A stretch of DNA of 64,000 nucleotides from JAABTH01 sp964390725. GTDB lineage: Bacteria; Bacillota; Dethiobacteria; DTU022. The position numbers and the translations under genes are program-made. Under the pieces are notes generated by a model, which was not told the DNA's origin, did no database searches, and saw only the letters and a program-made list of their open reading frames with translations. The stretch is from contig CAYMIW010000011.1 of the NCBI GenBank assembly GCA_964390725.1, positions 15,480-79,479 of the forward strand, read 5' to 3'. This document shows, piece by piece, positions 1 to 9,926 of this stretch (position 1 is the first letter of the stretch; each line of letters opens with the position of its first letter).

Positions 1-1779
1 AGGCTAACGGCGCAAAGCGTTCTCGTTACTGCAGGAGCAGGAGCAGGAAAAACGGAATTTTTGGCACAAAAGGCAACTTATCTTCTACAGACTGGTTTGT
101 GCCCTTCTTCGAAACGCATACTCGCCATCAGCTTCAAGCGCGATGCAGCCCGCAATCTTTCAGAACGGGTAGCGGAGCGCTGTCCACCTGAACAAGCACG
201 GCGTTTCAACTCCTATACATTCGATGCATTTACGAAGAACTTTGTGGATCGTTTCCGCATGACGATTCCAGAACCCTACTGTCCCCCGGCCGACTATCAA
301 ATTGTGACTCCACGTAGGGATGACTACACAGAGTTTCTGGATAGATATAATTATCGAGGCGTTAGGCCCCAACAATTCGAAAATGCAATAACTAACGGTC
401 GATTGCCGATCGCCCATGAAGGATCGGAACTACAGCGCGCGGTTGCGGAGTATTGGCGCTCTCAATACAAAGACTATGGCCACGTTTTATTGACGTTTCC
501 AATGATTAATCGGCTAACTGAATTTTTAATTCGAGAAAATCCGTTGATCCTCAAAGCCCTGCTGATCACTTATCCGGTTGTCTTTCTCGACGAGTTCCAG
601 GACACTACATTTGCACAATTTCAGCTTCTATGTACCGCATTTGATGGAAGTAAGTCTATTTTTACAGCAGTAGGTGATGACAAGCAGCGTATCATGGTAT
701 GGGCTGGCGCTATGATAGACGCTTTCGCAAAGTTCGAGCAGCAGTTCAACGCACAAAGGATCTCACTTATTTCCAACTGGCGCTCGCATGAGGATCTTGT
801 CCGCATTCAACACGCCATTGCTATCAGGATAGATCCCACAGTCGAGGAGCCTGAGGCTCGTGCCGAACGACTGGTTGACGGTGAAATTGCGGCGATCTGG
901 GAATTTGCGAACGAGGATGAGGAAAGCGACTGCCTTGCGCAGTGGATTAAATATGAGGTAGAAGAAGGCACTGTCGAGCCCCATCACATTGCTATTCTTG
1001 TGCGTATGCACGCTGATTTAGTAGAGAGCAAGCTTTCGCATGCGTTCGAAGCACACGGTATCAGACTGCGGAACGTCGCTCGCAATGTGGGCGGCATAGC
1101 AATCCAAGAGCTGCTTAGTGAAGACTTGACCCAGATACTTTTGCGTCTGTTGCGTCTTGGCGCGGCAGAAAGAAGTCCGGAGGATTGGAACGCCGTTCTG
1201 CGAGACTTGCAATTCCTCGAAGCTGTAGATCTTGCTGATGAGGCGAAGTTGTGGCGGCTGCAACAGCGAATCCAAGGGTTCGTGCGTGAATTTCGACGGA
1301 AAATGCGGGATATAGAACCAATATCGGATTCTGCAACCGAAGTCGCACGTGCGGCACTCGAATTCATTGGAGAGCAACTTCTTCGCCGAGAATTTCCTTT
1401 CTATCAGCGGCAGTCTGATTTTGATCGTGTCTGGAATGGTTTTGTGTTACTTCTGCAAGAATGCCTCGCATGCTGCGAAACTTGGACAGCTGCACTTGAT
1501 GAATTTGAAGGCATAGATCAGATTACGCTCATGACAATTCACAAGAGTAAGGGCCTCGAATTTCACACAATGATCTTCTATGGTCTCGACAATCAGACAT
1601 GGTGGAGTCTCACACCCAACCGCACTGAGGAACTGAACTCCTTCTTCGTAGCTTTTACTCGTGCACGTCAAAGAGCCTTCTTTACGTTGTGCGTCGACCG
1701 TGGCCAACCTGTGAGCTGGATTGAAAAACTTCTTGTTCCTGTTGGAGTTCGGAAACGCAATTTCTATAACGTCTTGTAG
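1..1779 (+). CDS. UvrD/Rep-family superfamily 1 DNA helicase, 5' end outside the window
   Basis: The frame is open from base 1, so the start codon lies left of the window; 592 residues are visible and probably only a short N-terminus is missing. All SF1A helicase motifs are present in order: Walker A (TAGAGAGKT, visible residues 10-18), motif Ia (ISFKRDAARN), Walker B/motif II (DEFQD), motif III (GDDKQ...WAGA), motif IV (NWRS), motif V (TIHKSKGLEF) and motif VI (VAFTRAR). It should be an ATP-dependent 3'-5' DNA helicase or translocase. At about 600 residues it is shorter than housekeeping UvrD/PcrA (about 700-750). That size fits the accessory UvrD-like helicases found next to OLD-family nucleases in defence loci such as Gabija. 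No GajA partner is visible upstream because of the window edge. The helicase call is firm; the defence role is inference. Confidence 0.93.
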   Translation, partial: RLTAQSVLVTAGAGAGKTEFLAQKATYLLQTGLCPSSKRILAISFKRDAARNLSERVAERCPPEQARRFNSYTFDAFTKNFVDRFRMTIPEPYCPPADYQIVTPRRDDYTEFLDRYNYRGVRPQQFENAITNGRLPIAHEGSELQRAVAEYWRSQYKDYGHVLLTFPMINRLTEFLIRENPLILKALLITYPVVFLDEFQDTTFAQFQLLCTAFDGSKSIFTAVGDDKQRIMVWAGAMIDAFAKFEQQFNAQRISLISNWRSHEDLVRIQHAIAIRIDPTVEEPEARAERLVDGEIAAIWEFANEDEESDCLAQWIKYEVEEGTVEPHHIAILVRMHADLVESKLSHAFEAHGIRLRNVARNVGGIAIQELLSEDLTQILLRLLRLGAAERSPEDWNAVLRDLQFLEAVDLADEAKLWRLQQRIQGFVREFRRKMRDIEPISDSATEVARAALEFIGEQLLRREFPFYQRQSDFDRVWNGFVLLLQECLACCETWTAALDEFEGIDQITLMTIHKSKGLEFHTMIFYGLDNQTWWSLTPNRTEELNSFFVAFTRARQRAFFTLCVDRGQPVSWIEKLLVPVGVRKRNFYNVL

Positions 1780-1970
1780 TGAGGGAGTCCTTCGTTTCGA
1801 AAGCATAATTTGCAATCTAATTGCTTCTGCCTTACAAGATTATAGCATCATACTAATAAGCAACTTATAATTAGGACAGAGTAGATACATGGACTTAATG
1901 AGAACACATTCAATTGAAAAGATGGATATAGTCTGGGGTAAAAATAGTTATTTTAAAAACCTGCTTAAGT

Positions 1971-2075
1971 ATGCTATCTATCTTAGGAGCTGTGGCCGAG
2001 ATGGAGCGCCAGCTGATAACGAATTTCCACAGGAAAGCGGGGATACCCAATGAATCAGGAATTGAAGCCGCTTAA
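1971..2075 (+). pseudogene. Remnant of a serine recombinase (resolvase/invertase)
   Basis: Translating from 1971 gives a 34-residue stretch containing LGAVAEMERQLI, the conserved helix E region of the resolvase/invertase catalytic domain, where functional proteins have LSAVAEFERDLI-like sequences. It ends in GIEAA and a stop at 2073. No catalytic serine domain or DNA-binding domain surrounds it, and the reading frame upstream is closed, so this is a decayed fragment. It overlaps the start of sbcD in another frame. It suggests that a mobile element once sat at the border of this DNA-processing block. Confidence 0.55.
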
Positions 2076-3300
2076 GTTGCTTCACACATCCGATTGGCAC
2101 ATCGGCCGCACCCTTTATGGCAGAAAGCGCTATGAAGAGTTCGAAGCTTTTCTGAACTGGTTGGCCGAGACGATTCTTACAAATGAAATTGATGTGCTGC
2201 TGGTGGCGGGTGACGTTTTTGATACCAGCGCGCCAAGCAATCGTGCTCAGGAGCTCTATTACCGGTTTCTGTGTCGGGTGGCCGACTCATCTTGTCGACA
2301 TGTTGTGATTATCGCGGGTAACCACGATTCACCGACCTTTCTCAATGCCCCTAAGGAGCTGCTCAAGGTTCTTGATGTCCACGTGGTCGGTAGCATTACT
2401 GAAACCCCGGAAGACGAGTTGTTGGTGCTCCGTAATGCGCAGGCTGCTCCCGAGCTAATTGTCTGTGCTGTACCTTACTTACGCGACAGAGATATCCGCA
2501 CAGCAGAAGCAGGGGAGTGTGTCGAGGACAAGGGTCGTAAATTAATTGAGGGCGTTCACGCCCATTATACTGCTGTCGCTGCTTTTGCTGAAAAGAAGCG
2601 CGCTGAACTTGGCGTCAAGATACCCATTGTTGCCATGGGCCATTTATTCACCGCTGGTGGTCGAACCGTTGATGGTGATGGAGTGCGTGAACTCTACATT
2701 GGCTCTCTGGCGCATATGGCAGTAGATATTTTCACTGATTGCTTCGACTACCTGGCGCTTGGCCATCTTCATGTCCCGCAAAAGGTTAGCGGCTTTGAAA
2801 ACATCAGGTACAGCGGTTCGCCACTGCCCATGGGTTTTGGAGAGGCAAAACAGCAAAAGAGTGTATGTCAGGTTGAATTTAACAGTAACTCTGCATCAGT
2901 ACAGTTAATTGAGGTCCCGGTGTTTCAAAAGCTCGAGTGCATCAAGGGTGACTGGGATAGTATCTCAAGCCGCATCCTCGAATTGACGGCAACTAACTTT
3001 GAGGGCTGGCTTGAAATTGTTTACGAAGGCAGCGAGGTTATTGGCGACCTGCGTGAACGCTTAGAAGATGCAATTTCCGACACCCAAATGGTAATACTCC
3101 GCATCAAGAACAACCGCATCATCGAAAGCGTACTAAGGCAAACACATGCAGACGAAACACTCGATGATCTTAACATAAATGATGTGTTCGAACGATGCCT
3201 TGCCGTTCATGCCGTACCCGTGGATCAGCAACCTGAGTTGTTTCGGACCTACCAGGAGGCAGTCTTGTCTCTTCAGGAAGCCGATAAGCAGGCGGAATAG
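2050..3300 (+). CDS. sbcD: Exonuclease subunit SbcD (Mre11 family)
   Basis: This is the nuclease subunit of the SbcCD complex, which cleaves hairpins and processes double-strand DNA ends (known for the family). At 416 residues it has the usual SbcD length. The calcineurin-like metal ligands are all visible: D15 and H17 (SDWH), D55 (GDVFD), N91-H92-D93 (GNHD), H198 (MGH) and H239/H241 (GHLH). A C-terminal capping region follows. The ATG at 2050 is preceded by a purine-rich stretch (GGAAAGCGGGG), a modest ribosome binding site. sbcC starts 11 bases after its stop, so the two are one operon. Confidence 0.95.
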   Translation: MNQELKPLKLLHTSDWHIGRTLYGRKRYEEFEAFLNWLAETILTNEIDVLLVAGDVFDTSAPSNRAQELYYRFLCRVADSSCRHVVIIAGNHDSPTFLNAPKELLKVLDVHVVGSITETPEDELLVLRNAQAAPELIVCAVPYLRDRDIRTAEAGECVEDKGRKLIEGVHAHYTAVAAFAEKKRAELGVKIPIVAMGHLFTAGGRTVDGDGVRELYIGSLAHMAVDIFTDCFDYLALGHLHVPQKVSGFENIRYSGSPLPMGFGEAKQQKSVCQVEFNSNSASVQLIEVPVFQKLECIKGDWDSISSRILELTATNFEGWLEIVYEGSEVIGDLRERLEDAISDTQMVILRIKNNRIIESVLRQTHADETLDDLNINDVFERCLAVHAVPVDQQPELFRTYQEAVLSLQEADKQAE

Positions 3301-3311
3301 AGGGGCTGACG

Positions 3312-6300
3312 ATGAGAATACTAAAAATAAGGTTCAAGAATCTGAACTCACTGAGTGGCGAATGGGAAATTGATCTGACGCACCCAGCCTTTGTGTCCGA
3401 GGGAATCTTCGCAATCACCGGCCCCACCGGCGCTGGGAAGACCACGATCCTCGACGCTATTTGCCTTGCCCTTTACGGGCGGACGCCTCGCCTGAGTAAG
3501 GTAACCAAGAGCGAAAACGAAATCATGTCCCGCCAGACCGGGGAATGCTATGCTGAGGTAACCTTCGAAACCCAGGCCGGGCGTTATCGCTGTCACTGGA
3601 GCCAACACCGGGCACGTAAGAAGGTGGATGGCGAACTCCAGCCCCCGAAACACGAAATTGCCAATGCTGATTCCGGAGAGATATTCGAGTCCAAGATCAG
3701 AGGGGTTGCAGAACAGATTGAACTGGCTACTGGTATGGATTTCGACCGTTTTACCCGTTCCATGCTGCTGGCCCAAGGTGGCTTTGCCGTGTTCCTCCAG
3801 GCCGCCCCTGATGAAAGGGCCCCGATCCTGGAACAAATAACGGGAACGGAGATTTACAGCCAGATATCGAGCCGTGTCCATCAAATAAATCGTGCTGAGC
3901 AGGATAAACTGAAACTGCTCCAGGCTGAAACAGCAGGTATTGTGATACTTGAACCGGAGCAGGAAGAAGAAATTGAGAAATTACTCGGGATAAAACAGAA
4001 GGATGAGATAGATCTTAACTCTAAGGCTGTTGATACCGGGAAAGCTATTAACTGGCTCACCACCATCCATGGCCTGAAGCAGGAAATAACCAGCCTGGCC
4101 GATGAAGAGAGCAAGCTGCAAAGCGATATCGAGGCCTTTAAGCCAGAGAGCGAAAAACTCAACAGGTCTTTGAGTGCAGCTACTCTCGATGGCTTGCATG
4201 CAGCGCTAACCGCCACACGAAAACAGCAGATCGATGATCAAAATACTTTAACGGCTGCGGAAACGTCTCTGCCCGGTTTAGAAGCCTCTGCTAAGGAGCA
4301 GGCCGAGACCCTGAAGACAACTGAATTGCAAACTGGTCGCGCCAGGGATGAACTGAAAACGGCCACTCCTGTATTGCAGAAGATTCGCTCTCTCGATCAG
4401 AAACTCACTGAACTGAAAAAGGCAGTTATAGAAGGCGAAGAAGGTTGCAAGAAAGTTGCGGCAAGAATTGATGTAGACAAACAATCCATGATCGAAGAGC
4501 AGGAAAAGCGGTCCAAGGTTCACGAAATGTTGGGCCTTGTTGATGGCTACCTCAAAGAGCATGCAGTCGATGAATGGCTGCTTGGCGGCCTGGCTGGTGT
4601 TGAAGAACAACTGAACGATCTGCTCGCCAGGCAAAAAGATATCCTTCAAAAAGAGACTGATAAAGAAAAGACCGCGAAGGCTTTGGAGCAGGCGACAAAG
4701 CTATTCGATAATCAGCAGAAGCAAACCGGCATTCGGAAACGGGAACTGGATGAGATATCAACACAACTTCAGCAGGGCAAAGTTGCTTTAAGCCAGCTGC
4801 TGGGGAACCGCTTGCTGCGAGAATACCGCGTCGAGAAGGAAGTTCTGCTGCGCGAAATGGCCTTCCTGGCGAAAATAGCGGAGCTTGAAGATTACCGGGC
4901 AAAACTGAAAGACGGTAAGGAATGTCCACTCTGCGGCGCAACCGAACATCCTTTTGCGGAAGGAAATATTCCTGTAGCCGATGAAACCGAGCAGAAGATC
5001 GATGATCTGACCAGACTAATTAACCAAGCCGAGGATCAGGAAGCTGCTATCAAGAAACTTGAAGAAGCCGAAAGTTTGGCCCGTAAAAACCTGACGGAGG
5101 CTGAAAAGTTGGAAGTAGCGTCCGTTAATGACATGAAATCTTACGGAAAAGCACTTGCCGAAGTAAAAGGCAATCTGGAAAAACTCCGCGCTGATTTTGC
5201 CGAACGCAGACAGTCTGTTTTAACCAAACTAATACCCCTTGGTATTACAGACATCCCTGAAAAGGACCTATCATCAGTGGCAGATACCCTCAAAGCACGA
5301 CTGAATGCATGGCAGGTCCAGTCCAAGAAAAAGGTGGAATTTGAAAGACAGATTGCCGAGCTTGATAGCGAGATAAAACGCTTAGACGCGGTTATCGAGA
5401 CCCAAAACGCTGCCCTTACCGAACGTCAGCATCGCCTGGAGCTATTAAAAGAAGTATTTGCGACCGGGCATGAAGAGCGTAAAGCACTATATGGCGATAA
5501 ACAACCCGATGATGAGGAACGCCGCTTGAACCAGGCGATCTCTGATGCCGAAAATACCGAGAGGCAGGCCAGAGGACGACATAATGATCTACAGCAAAAA
5601 TTGACAACCGCGAAAGCCAATGTCGAAGCCTTGAAGCAACGTATCAACCAGCGTGATCCGGAATTGAGTGAGCTTGAAACTAAATTTGTTGCAGCGCTTT
5701 TGCCCGCCGGCTTTGCAAATGAAGAGGATTTCCTGGCGGCTGTACTCCCCCCTGAACAGAGAGCTGAACTAACCGCTATGGCCAAAAATTTAGCTGATCG
5801 CCAAACAGATCTGAAAGCAAGACAGAAAGATCGAGAGATGCGATTGGCTAATGAGAGTGCCAGGAAAGTAACCGATAAAACGCTGGAAGAGCTCGAACCT
5901 CAATTCAATGGGTATGAAGATTCCCTAAAAGAACTGCGCGCATATATTGCCGGCCTCAACCATAAGCTCAGCGAGAACAAGGCCGCCAAAGAGCAGGTAA
6001 AGGGAAAGCAAGTAGCTATTGAAGCCCAGAAAAAAGAGTGTCGCAGGTGGGAAAACCTGCACGAACTGATCGGCTCCGAATCCGGTAAGAAGTACCGTAA
6101 TTTTGCCCAGGGACTGACCTTCGAAATGATGATTGGCCATGCCAACCAGCAGCTGCAGAAAATGACTGACCGCTATTTGCTGGCTCGTGATTATGCACAA
6201 CCCCTTGAGCTTAATGTGGTCGACAACTACCAGGCTGGAGAGATTCGGTCCACAAAAAACCTTTCCGGCGGGGAGAGCTTTATCGTCAGCCTGTCCTTAG

Positions 6301-6569
6301 CACTGGGTTTATCCCAGATGGCCAGCAAGAATGTTCGGGTGGATTCTCTTTTTCTGGATGAGGGTTTCGGCACGCTGGACGAGGAATCACTGGATACTGC
6401 CCTGGAAACCCTTGCGAGTTTACAGCAGGACAGTAAGCTGATCGGCGTTATCTCACACGTTCCTACTTTAAAAGAGCGGATTAGCACGCAGATCCTTGTA
6501 ACGCCTCAAACAGGGGGTAGAAGCCAGATATCCGGGATTGGTTGTAGTAAAATATCCGCCTCAATATAA
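3312..6569 (+). CDS. sbcC: Exonuclease subunit SbcC (Rad50-like SMC ATPase)
   Basis: This 1085-residue SMC-type ATPase partners SbcD. The N-terminal head carries Walker A GPTGAGKTT (residues 37-45) and a Q-loop region (LLAQGGFAVFLQA). Two long, charged coiled-coil arms flank the zinc hook CPLCGA, with C538 and C541. The C-terminal head has the ABC signature LSGGES (984-989), Walker B LFLDEGFGTLD with D1016 and E1017, and a final switch histidine region (ISHV). Length and order are normal for SbcC. It follows sbcD by 11 bases. Nothing appears broken; the zinc hook and both half-sites are intact, so the complex should be functional. Confidence 0.95.
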   Translation: MRILKIRFKNLNSLSGEWEIDLTHPAFVSEGIFAITGPTGAGKTTILDAICLALYGRTPRLSKVTKSENEIMSRQTGECYAEVTFETQAGRYRCHWSQHRARKKVDGELQPPKHEIANADSGEIFESKIRGVAEQIELATGMDFDRFTRSMLLAQGGFAVFLQAAPDERAPILEQITGTEIYSQISSRVHQINRAEQDKLKLLQAETAGIVILEPEQEEEIEKLLGIKQKDEIDLNSKAVDTGKAINWLTTIHGLKQEITSLADEESKLQSDIEAFKPESEKLNRSLSAATLDGLHAALTATRKQQIDDQNTLTAAETSLPGLEASAKEQAETLKTTELQTGRARDELKTATPVLQKIRSLDQKLTELKKAVIEGEEGCKKVAARIDVDKQSMIEEQEKRSKVHEMLGLVDGYLKEHAVDEWLLGGLAGVEEQLNDLLARQKDILQKETDKEKTAKALEQATKLFDNQQKQTGIRKRELDEISTQLQQGKVALSQLLGNRLLREYRVEKEVLLREMAFLAKIAELEDYRAKLKDGKECPLCGATEHPFAEGNIPVADETEQKIDDLTRLINQAEDQEAAIKKLEEAESLARKNLTEAEKLEVASVNDMKSYGKALAEVKGNLEKLRADFAERRQSVLTKLIPLGITDIPEKDLSSVADTLKARLNAWQVQSKKKVEFERQIAELDSEIKRLDAVIETQNAALTERQHRLELLKEVFATGHEERKALYGDKQPDDEERRLNQAISDAENTERQARGRHNDLQQKLTTAKANVEALKQRINQRDPELSELETKFVAALLPAGFANEEDFLAAVLPPEQRAELTAMAKNLADRQTDLKARQKDREMRLANESARKVTDKTLEELEPQFNGYEDSLKELRAYIAGLNHKLSENKAAKEQVKGKQVAIEAQKKECRRWENLHELIGSESGKKYRNFAQGLTFEMMIGHANQQLQKMTDRYLLARDYAQPLELNVVDNYQAGEIRSTKNLSGGESFIVSLSLALGLSQMASKNVRVDSLFLDEGFGTLDEESLDTALETLASLQQDSKLIGVISHVPTLKERISTQILVTPQTGGRSQISGIGCSKISASI

Positions 6570-6609
6570 TTTAGCAAATACACTACTGCAAATACCAGAT
6601 ATCTTCTAA

Positions 6610-6726
6610 GAGCTTTATCCGATATGGAAAATCGGGGTTATAACTGTTACTGATTCTGCAAGATTGATTGGGGCAAGCAGGCCAACGCTATATAATTGCG
6701 TGAAGGCAAATAATAATAGCATATAG
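6610..6726 (+). pseudogene. Possible remnant encoding a helix-turn-helix
   Basis: Between sbcC and the convergent OLD nuclease one frame without a start codon reads VTDSARLIGASRPTLYNC followed by VKA and a stop at 6724. This resembles the C-terminal winged-helix/helix-turn-helix of Fic-like or recombinase proteins (an A..LG.SRPT.Y pattern). It is only 38 codons long and has no ribosome binding site. I treat it as a decayed fragment; the family is uncertain. Confidence 0.25.
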
Positions 6727-6773
6727 ATTTATTCTAATAACTAATGGCAAGCACTTTAGTTTTATTAGTATCT

Positions 6774-8603
6774 CTATTGCCTTTCTAACATTTCAGTTAT
6801 CTTTCTTAACCAGCCTTCTACTTCACCATCAGGATCTCTGTCACGTATTCGCTCACTTGTCATTAATGGAAACGCTTTTTCACAAAGTTTATTTTTTGCT
6901 TTAGATTCACCTAGAACACTGTCGAGGCCTTTATTTCTAGAATAAGCGATAGCAAATACCTTTGGTGTGGCATGGCCATCTGCATTAGGGTGGTCTGTTA
7001 CTTCGATGGTAACACCAAAGGCTTCCTCGATTGCATCTTTATGAAGATAACTTTCTATTTCATACTTATTTGTTGTTACAGCCCATGAACCATCGCTTCT
7101 TCCATTAACCTCATCTACGGCGCTTTGATATTTAGCTACATCACTGTCGTATATGTGTACTTCTGGTTTGCCCAAGCCTTTTAAGTAGTGTTCGGCCACC
7201 CAATGTTTTAGTGTTGAGCCCCCTAAAGTTATAAATGCAACTCGGCACTCTGTGCTAAGGTCGGGTATTGTTGGATCCGCCAAATGAAGCGCCTTACTTA
7301 AGCATTTTATTGCAGTGACATCTGTTGGGCCCTCAAAACACATTAAGAGTTTTACACGGCTGTCAGGGATTAGACCTAATGCGTTTGCAACCTCTTCAAA
7401 TATTTCTGGGCCTATCTTTATAGAAGGACATTTTTCATTTGCACAAACGTACCGAATGCCTTCTGCGGGGAGTTCAGCAACTAGCCCAGGACTATGTGTG
7501 CTTAACAACACTTGACATCCTGGATTATTAGATAATTCCTTGAATGCTTTTATCAAAATGAACTGGTTCTTCGGGTGTTGAGCTGTCTCTGGTTCCTCAA
7601 TTGCATAAATTAAGTTTCGTTGTTTGGCATTTTCGAGCCTTCGCTCAGACTCTGCTTTAAAAAACCCTACTAATACCAACCTTCTAACACCGCTACCCCT
7701 TTTATTCAAGGCAATTCCGTGATTAGTATTCATTTCTATAGAATATAGGCTATTCCATTTTGCTGGTGTTGGTGGATTGACTTTCGGATTTAGCTCGTTT
7801 GCCAGGTTAGGTGCTAATGTTTTTATCGCTTCGTGTGTGTTATCTACGATTTCTTGGATTTGACTTCCAATCTTTTTTTCAATTAGCTCTATTTCTTGCC
7901 GGGCATCAGCTATAGCAGCAGTTACAGCAGCCTTCATAGGGTTCTGTACTTCACCATCAGAATCTTGGCTACGCCGATCGCTTTGGAAGAGCGCAAATAA
8001 TGGGAGATGGCCTTCTAACTGAGTCCATATTTGTTTACAATCACCTTGGAATTGCTTAATAGGAATAGGTCTTTCGGCTAACTTTAAATCTGGCACGCTA
8101 TTCCATATTGCTTGCCTCATGCCTGGGTTACCCTTGAGCGATATGTCTAAATTTTTGTTTTTAATAATATTTTGAAGTTCTTTTTCTTTAAGTTCAAGCA
8201 AATTATCCGCACCTACAGCAGTTGGATGTTGGGCAATTACATATATTTCTTCAGGACACTTTGCTTTGCTGCAATCGTATACCTTCAAAATTTTTAAATT
8301 ACCTGATTCAGTCAAGAGATGCTCATCATTGAGGGTAGTTTTAGCGCCAGCATCTAATGTTAGCTCAATGGGGATATTAGAAAACTCGCATGTGATTTGT
8401 ACTTTTTCTGAATCAGTATACACGCAACAATCATTTTGTTCCATCTTAACCGTTTCACTGTTAAAGTATATCTCGAGAGCTTCTAAAATTGCTGATTTGC
8501 CTACATCATTTTGGCCGATTAATGTAGTTAAACTATCGATTGGTATTGAGGTTGCTTCGCTAAAACACCGAAAATTTTCAAGGGTAATCGATACAAGATG
8601 CAT
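6774..8603 (-). CDS. OLD-family ATP-dependent endonuclease (AAA ATPase plus TOPRIM)
   Basis: This 609-residue protein combines an ABC/SMC-like ATPase with a C-terminal TOPRIM nuclease. Walker A is GQNDVGKS (residues 30-37), Walker B is AIEEPET with E336/E337, followed by STHSPGL. The TOPRIM part has FEGPTD (E424) and the YDSD acidic pair (D486, D488). These are the metal ligands of OLD nucleases. A strong site, GGAGGTGTAAT, sits directly before the ATG at 8603. OLD proteins act in phage defence (P2 OLD, GajA of Gabija, several retron and PARIS relatives). Here the gene is convergent to sbcDC and 5 kb from the UvrD-like helicase, so it is either stand-alone or part of a rearranged defence locus. 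Confidence 0.88.
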   Translation of the reverse strand: MHLVSITLENFRCFSEATSIPIDSLTTLIGQNDVGKSAILEALEIYFNSETVKMEQNDCCVYTDSEKVQITCEFSNIPIELTLDAGAKTTLNDEHLLTESGNLKILKVYDCSKAKCPEEIYVIAQHPTAVGADNLLELKEKELQNIIKNKNLDISLKGNPGMRQAIWNSVPDLKLAERPIPIKQFQGDCKQIWTQLEGHLPLFALFQSDRRSQDSDGEVQNPMKAAVTAAIADARQEIELIEKKIGSQIQEIVDNTHEAIKTLAPNLANELNPKVNPPTPAKWNSLYSIEMNTNHGIALNKRGSGVRRLVLVGFFKAESERRLENAKQRNLIYAIEEPETAQHPKNQFILIKAFKELSNNPGCQVLLSTHSPGLVAELPAEGIRYVCANEKCPSIKIGPEIFEEVANALGLIPDSRVKLLMCFEGPTDVTAIKCLSKALHLADPTIPDLSTECRVAFITLGGSTLKHWVAEHYLKGLGKPEVHIYDSDVAKYQSAVDEVNGRSDGSWAVTTNKYEIESYLHKDAIEEAFGVTIEVTDHPNADGHATPKVFAIAYSRNKGLDSVLGESKAKNKLCEKAFPLMTSERIRDRDPDGEVEGWLRKITEMLERQ

Positions 8604-9365
8604 ATTACACCTCCAGCTATGATTTTATTATAAGCTTCCAAACTTAATATATTCTTCGAGGTTCTTACTGATAGCTAAACCTATTATCAAATAGCGACTT
8701 GCTTAACAATTATGCTTCTACGCTCTTGAAATCTATTCGACGTTATCTCTGATAAAAGAGATGTCTTTTTAGACTTACCACCATCAATGAACTCTTGAAG
8801 TGAAGAAGAAATACAGTGAATTTTGATAGTAACTGCAGGAATTACATGGCCACAGAGTGACAGGCCCTTTATTATTAATAAATTATAATATTCTATCTAA
8901 TTAAATCTGAATATAAGATTACCAGTATTGTCGAATAATTACAAGTTAAACTGATTCAATATAAATGTTTATGAAATTAATTTCAGGGTGGGGCCGCGAG
9001 CACCAACCTCTGCCCACAGCAGGCAACTTACGATAACAGCCCTATTATGTAACTGGCGTTTTTTGCGCCTCTTTTTCGTGGCGCGAAGCTGATTGGATAA
9101 TATTTATTACCGGAAGTTATTTCTATATGTATTGAAATAAGGATTGGTTTGAATTAAAATGTCTAGCCCACGGTCTGCTGGAAACTGAGGTAAGAGATTA
9201 GAATGATACTCTATAGCCTTGAAATATTCATCATTTGGGAGAAAAAAGACAAGTTGTGTTTGCTTATATATAAGTTATTTTTGGTTCAGAGGTATAAAGT
9301 TATAGGAATGCAGGAATTAAGCTGAGAAAAGGATTTTTTAATAACATAAATGATAAAACGATCAC
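8604..9365. other. AT-rich intergenic region without a recognisable gene
   Basis: This 762-base stretch has no coding frame with a plausible ribosome binding site on either strand. Most of it is very AT-rich. A patch at about 8984-9110 is more GC-rich than its surroundings and includes a short GGCG/CGCC hairpin near 9056 followed by pyrimidines. I cannot assign that patch to any RNA or element family. The region lies between the DNA-processing block and the surface-protein block and may mark an island border (inference). Confidence 0.4.
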
Positions 9366-9926
9366 TTATTTTCTTTTTAAAAAATCCCAAAAGCCTTTTT
9401 TCGACGGCTCTACAATATGATCCTCTGTCTCTGGGTTGCCCTGCTCTTTTTGCTGCCTTCTTAATTTATCTTCCAACTTTTCTTTTTCAAATGCTAATTC
9501 AGCTTGCTCTTTTGTAGCAACCTCATGTTCTTGTCTCTGTTTGTTTAACTCTTCTTTCAACTTTTCCTTTTCAGCTACCAGTTCATCATGTTCTTTTGCA
9601 GCAGCTATTTCACGTTCTTTCTGAAACCTATCCAACTCAGCTTCCAACTTCTTTTTTTCATCTTCAAGGCTTTTAACGCGATGCTGAAGATCTTTTTTAA
9701 GGTTGCGTTCACTTTCAGACTTAATATAGTTATGAATGCTGCGGTAGATGCCGAAAAAGATCATAATCACTATACCTGTAAAAGTAGAACCCAGGATTAA
9801 AGCAAACAAGCTCAGATCTGTCTGGCCAAAAAGATAGTTTACTGTAACAATTTCATTATTGACAACCGCCAGCGCAGTAACTGCCAGAATTATCAGTATC
9901 ATCAGCACTATAACAATTGCTCTCAT
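9366..9926 (-). CDS. LapA (DUF1049) domain membrane protein with coiled-coil tail
   Basis: The 186-residue product starts with two hydrophobic segments (about residues 3-23 and 36-61) separated by the short NN.IVTVNY.FG.T.LSL motif typical of the LapA/DUF1049 domain. A roughly 110-residue, lysine- and glutamate-rich coiled coil follows, with heptad-like repeats (EREIAAAKEHDELVAEKEKL). The end is KKGFWDFLKRK. In Gram-negative bacteria LapA takes part in envelope lipid assembly; in Firmicutes the domain is common and its role is unclear. The tail is predicted to lie in the cytoplasm. Spacing to a GGGGAAAGGGG site supports the ATG at 9926. It is divergent from the riboswitch-controlled gene at 10299. 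Confidence 0.8.
   Translation of the reverse strand: MRAIVIVLMILIILAVTALAVVNNEIVTVNYLFGQTDLSLFALILGSTFTGIVIMIFFGIYRSIHNYIKSESERNLKKDLQHRVKSLEDEKKKLEAELDRFQKEREIAAAKEHDELVAEKEKLKEELNKQRQEHEVATKEQAELAFEKEKLEDKLRRQQKEQGNPETEDHIVEPSKKGFWDFLKRK

Noticed and set aside
1889..2053. 55-codon frame ending in an ATGA overlap with sbcD
   Set aside because: No convincing ribosome binding site and no recognisable family; it overlaps the better supported recombinase remnant in another frame.
1..8603. Calling the helicase and OLD nuclease a Gabija system
   Set aside because: GajA and GajB are normally adjacent and co-directional. Here they are 5 kb apart and convergent, and the left neighbour of the helicase is not visible.
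8984..9110. GC-rich patch that could be a small RNA or IS remnant
   Set aside because: No terminator with clear U-tract, no promoter pair and no match to an RNA or transposase pattern that I can name.
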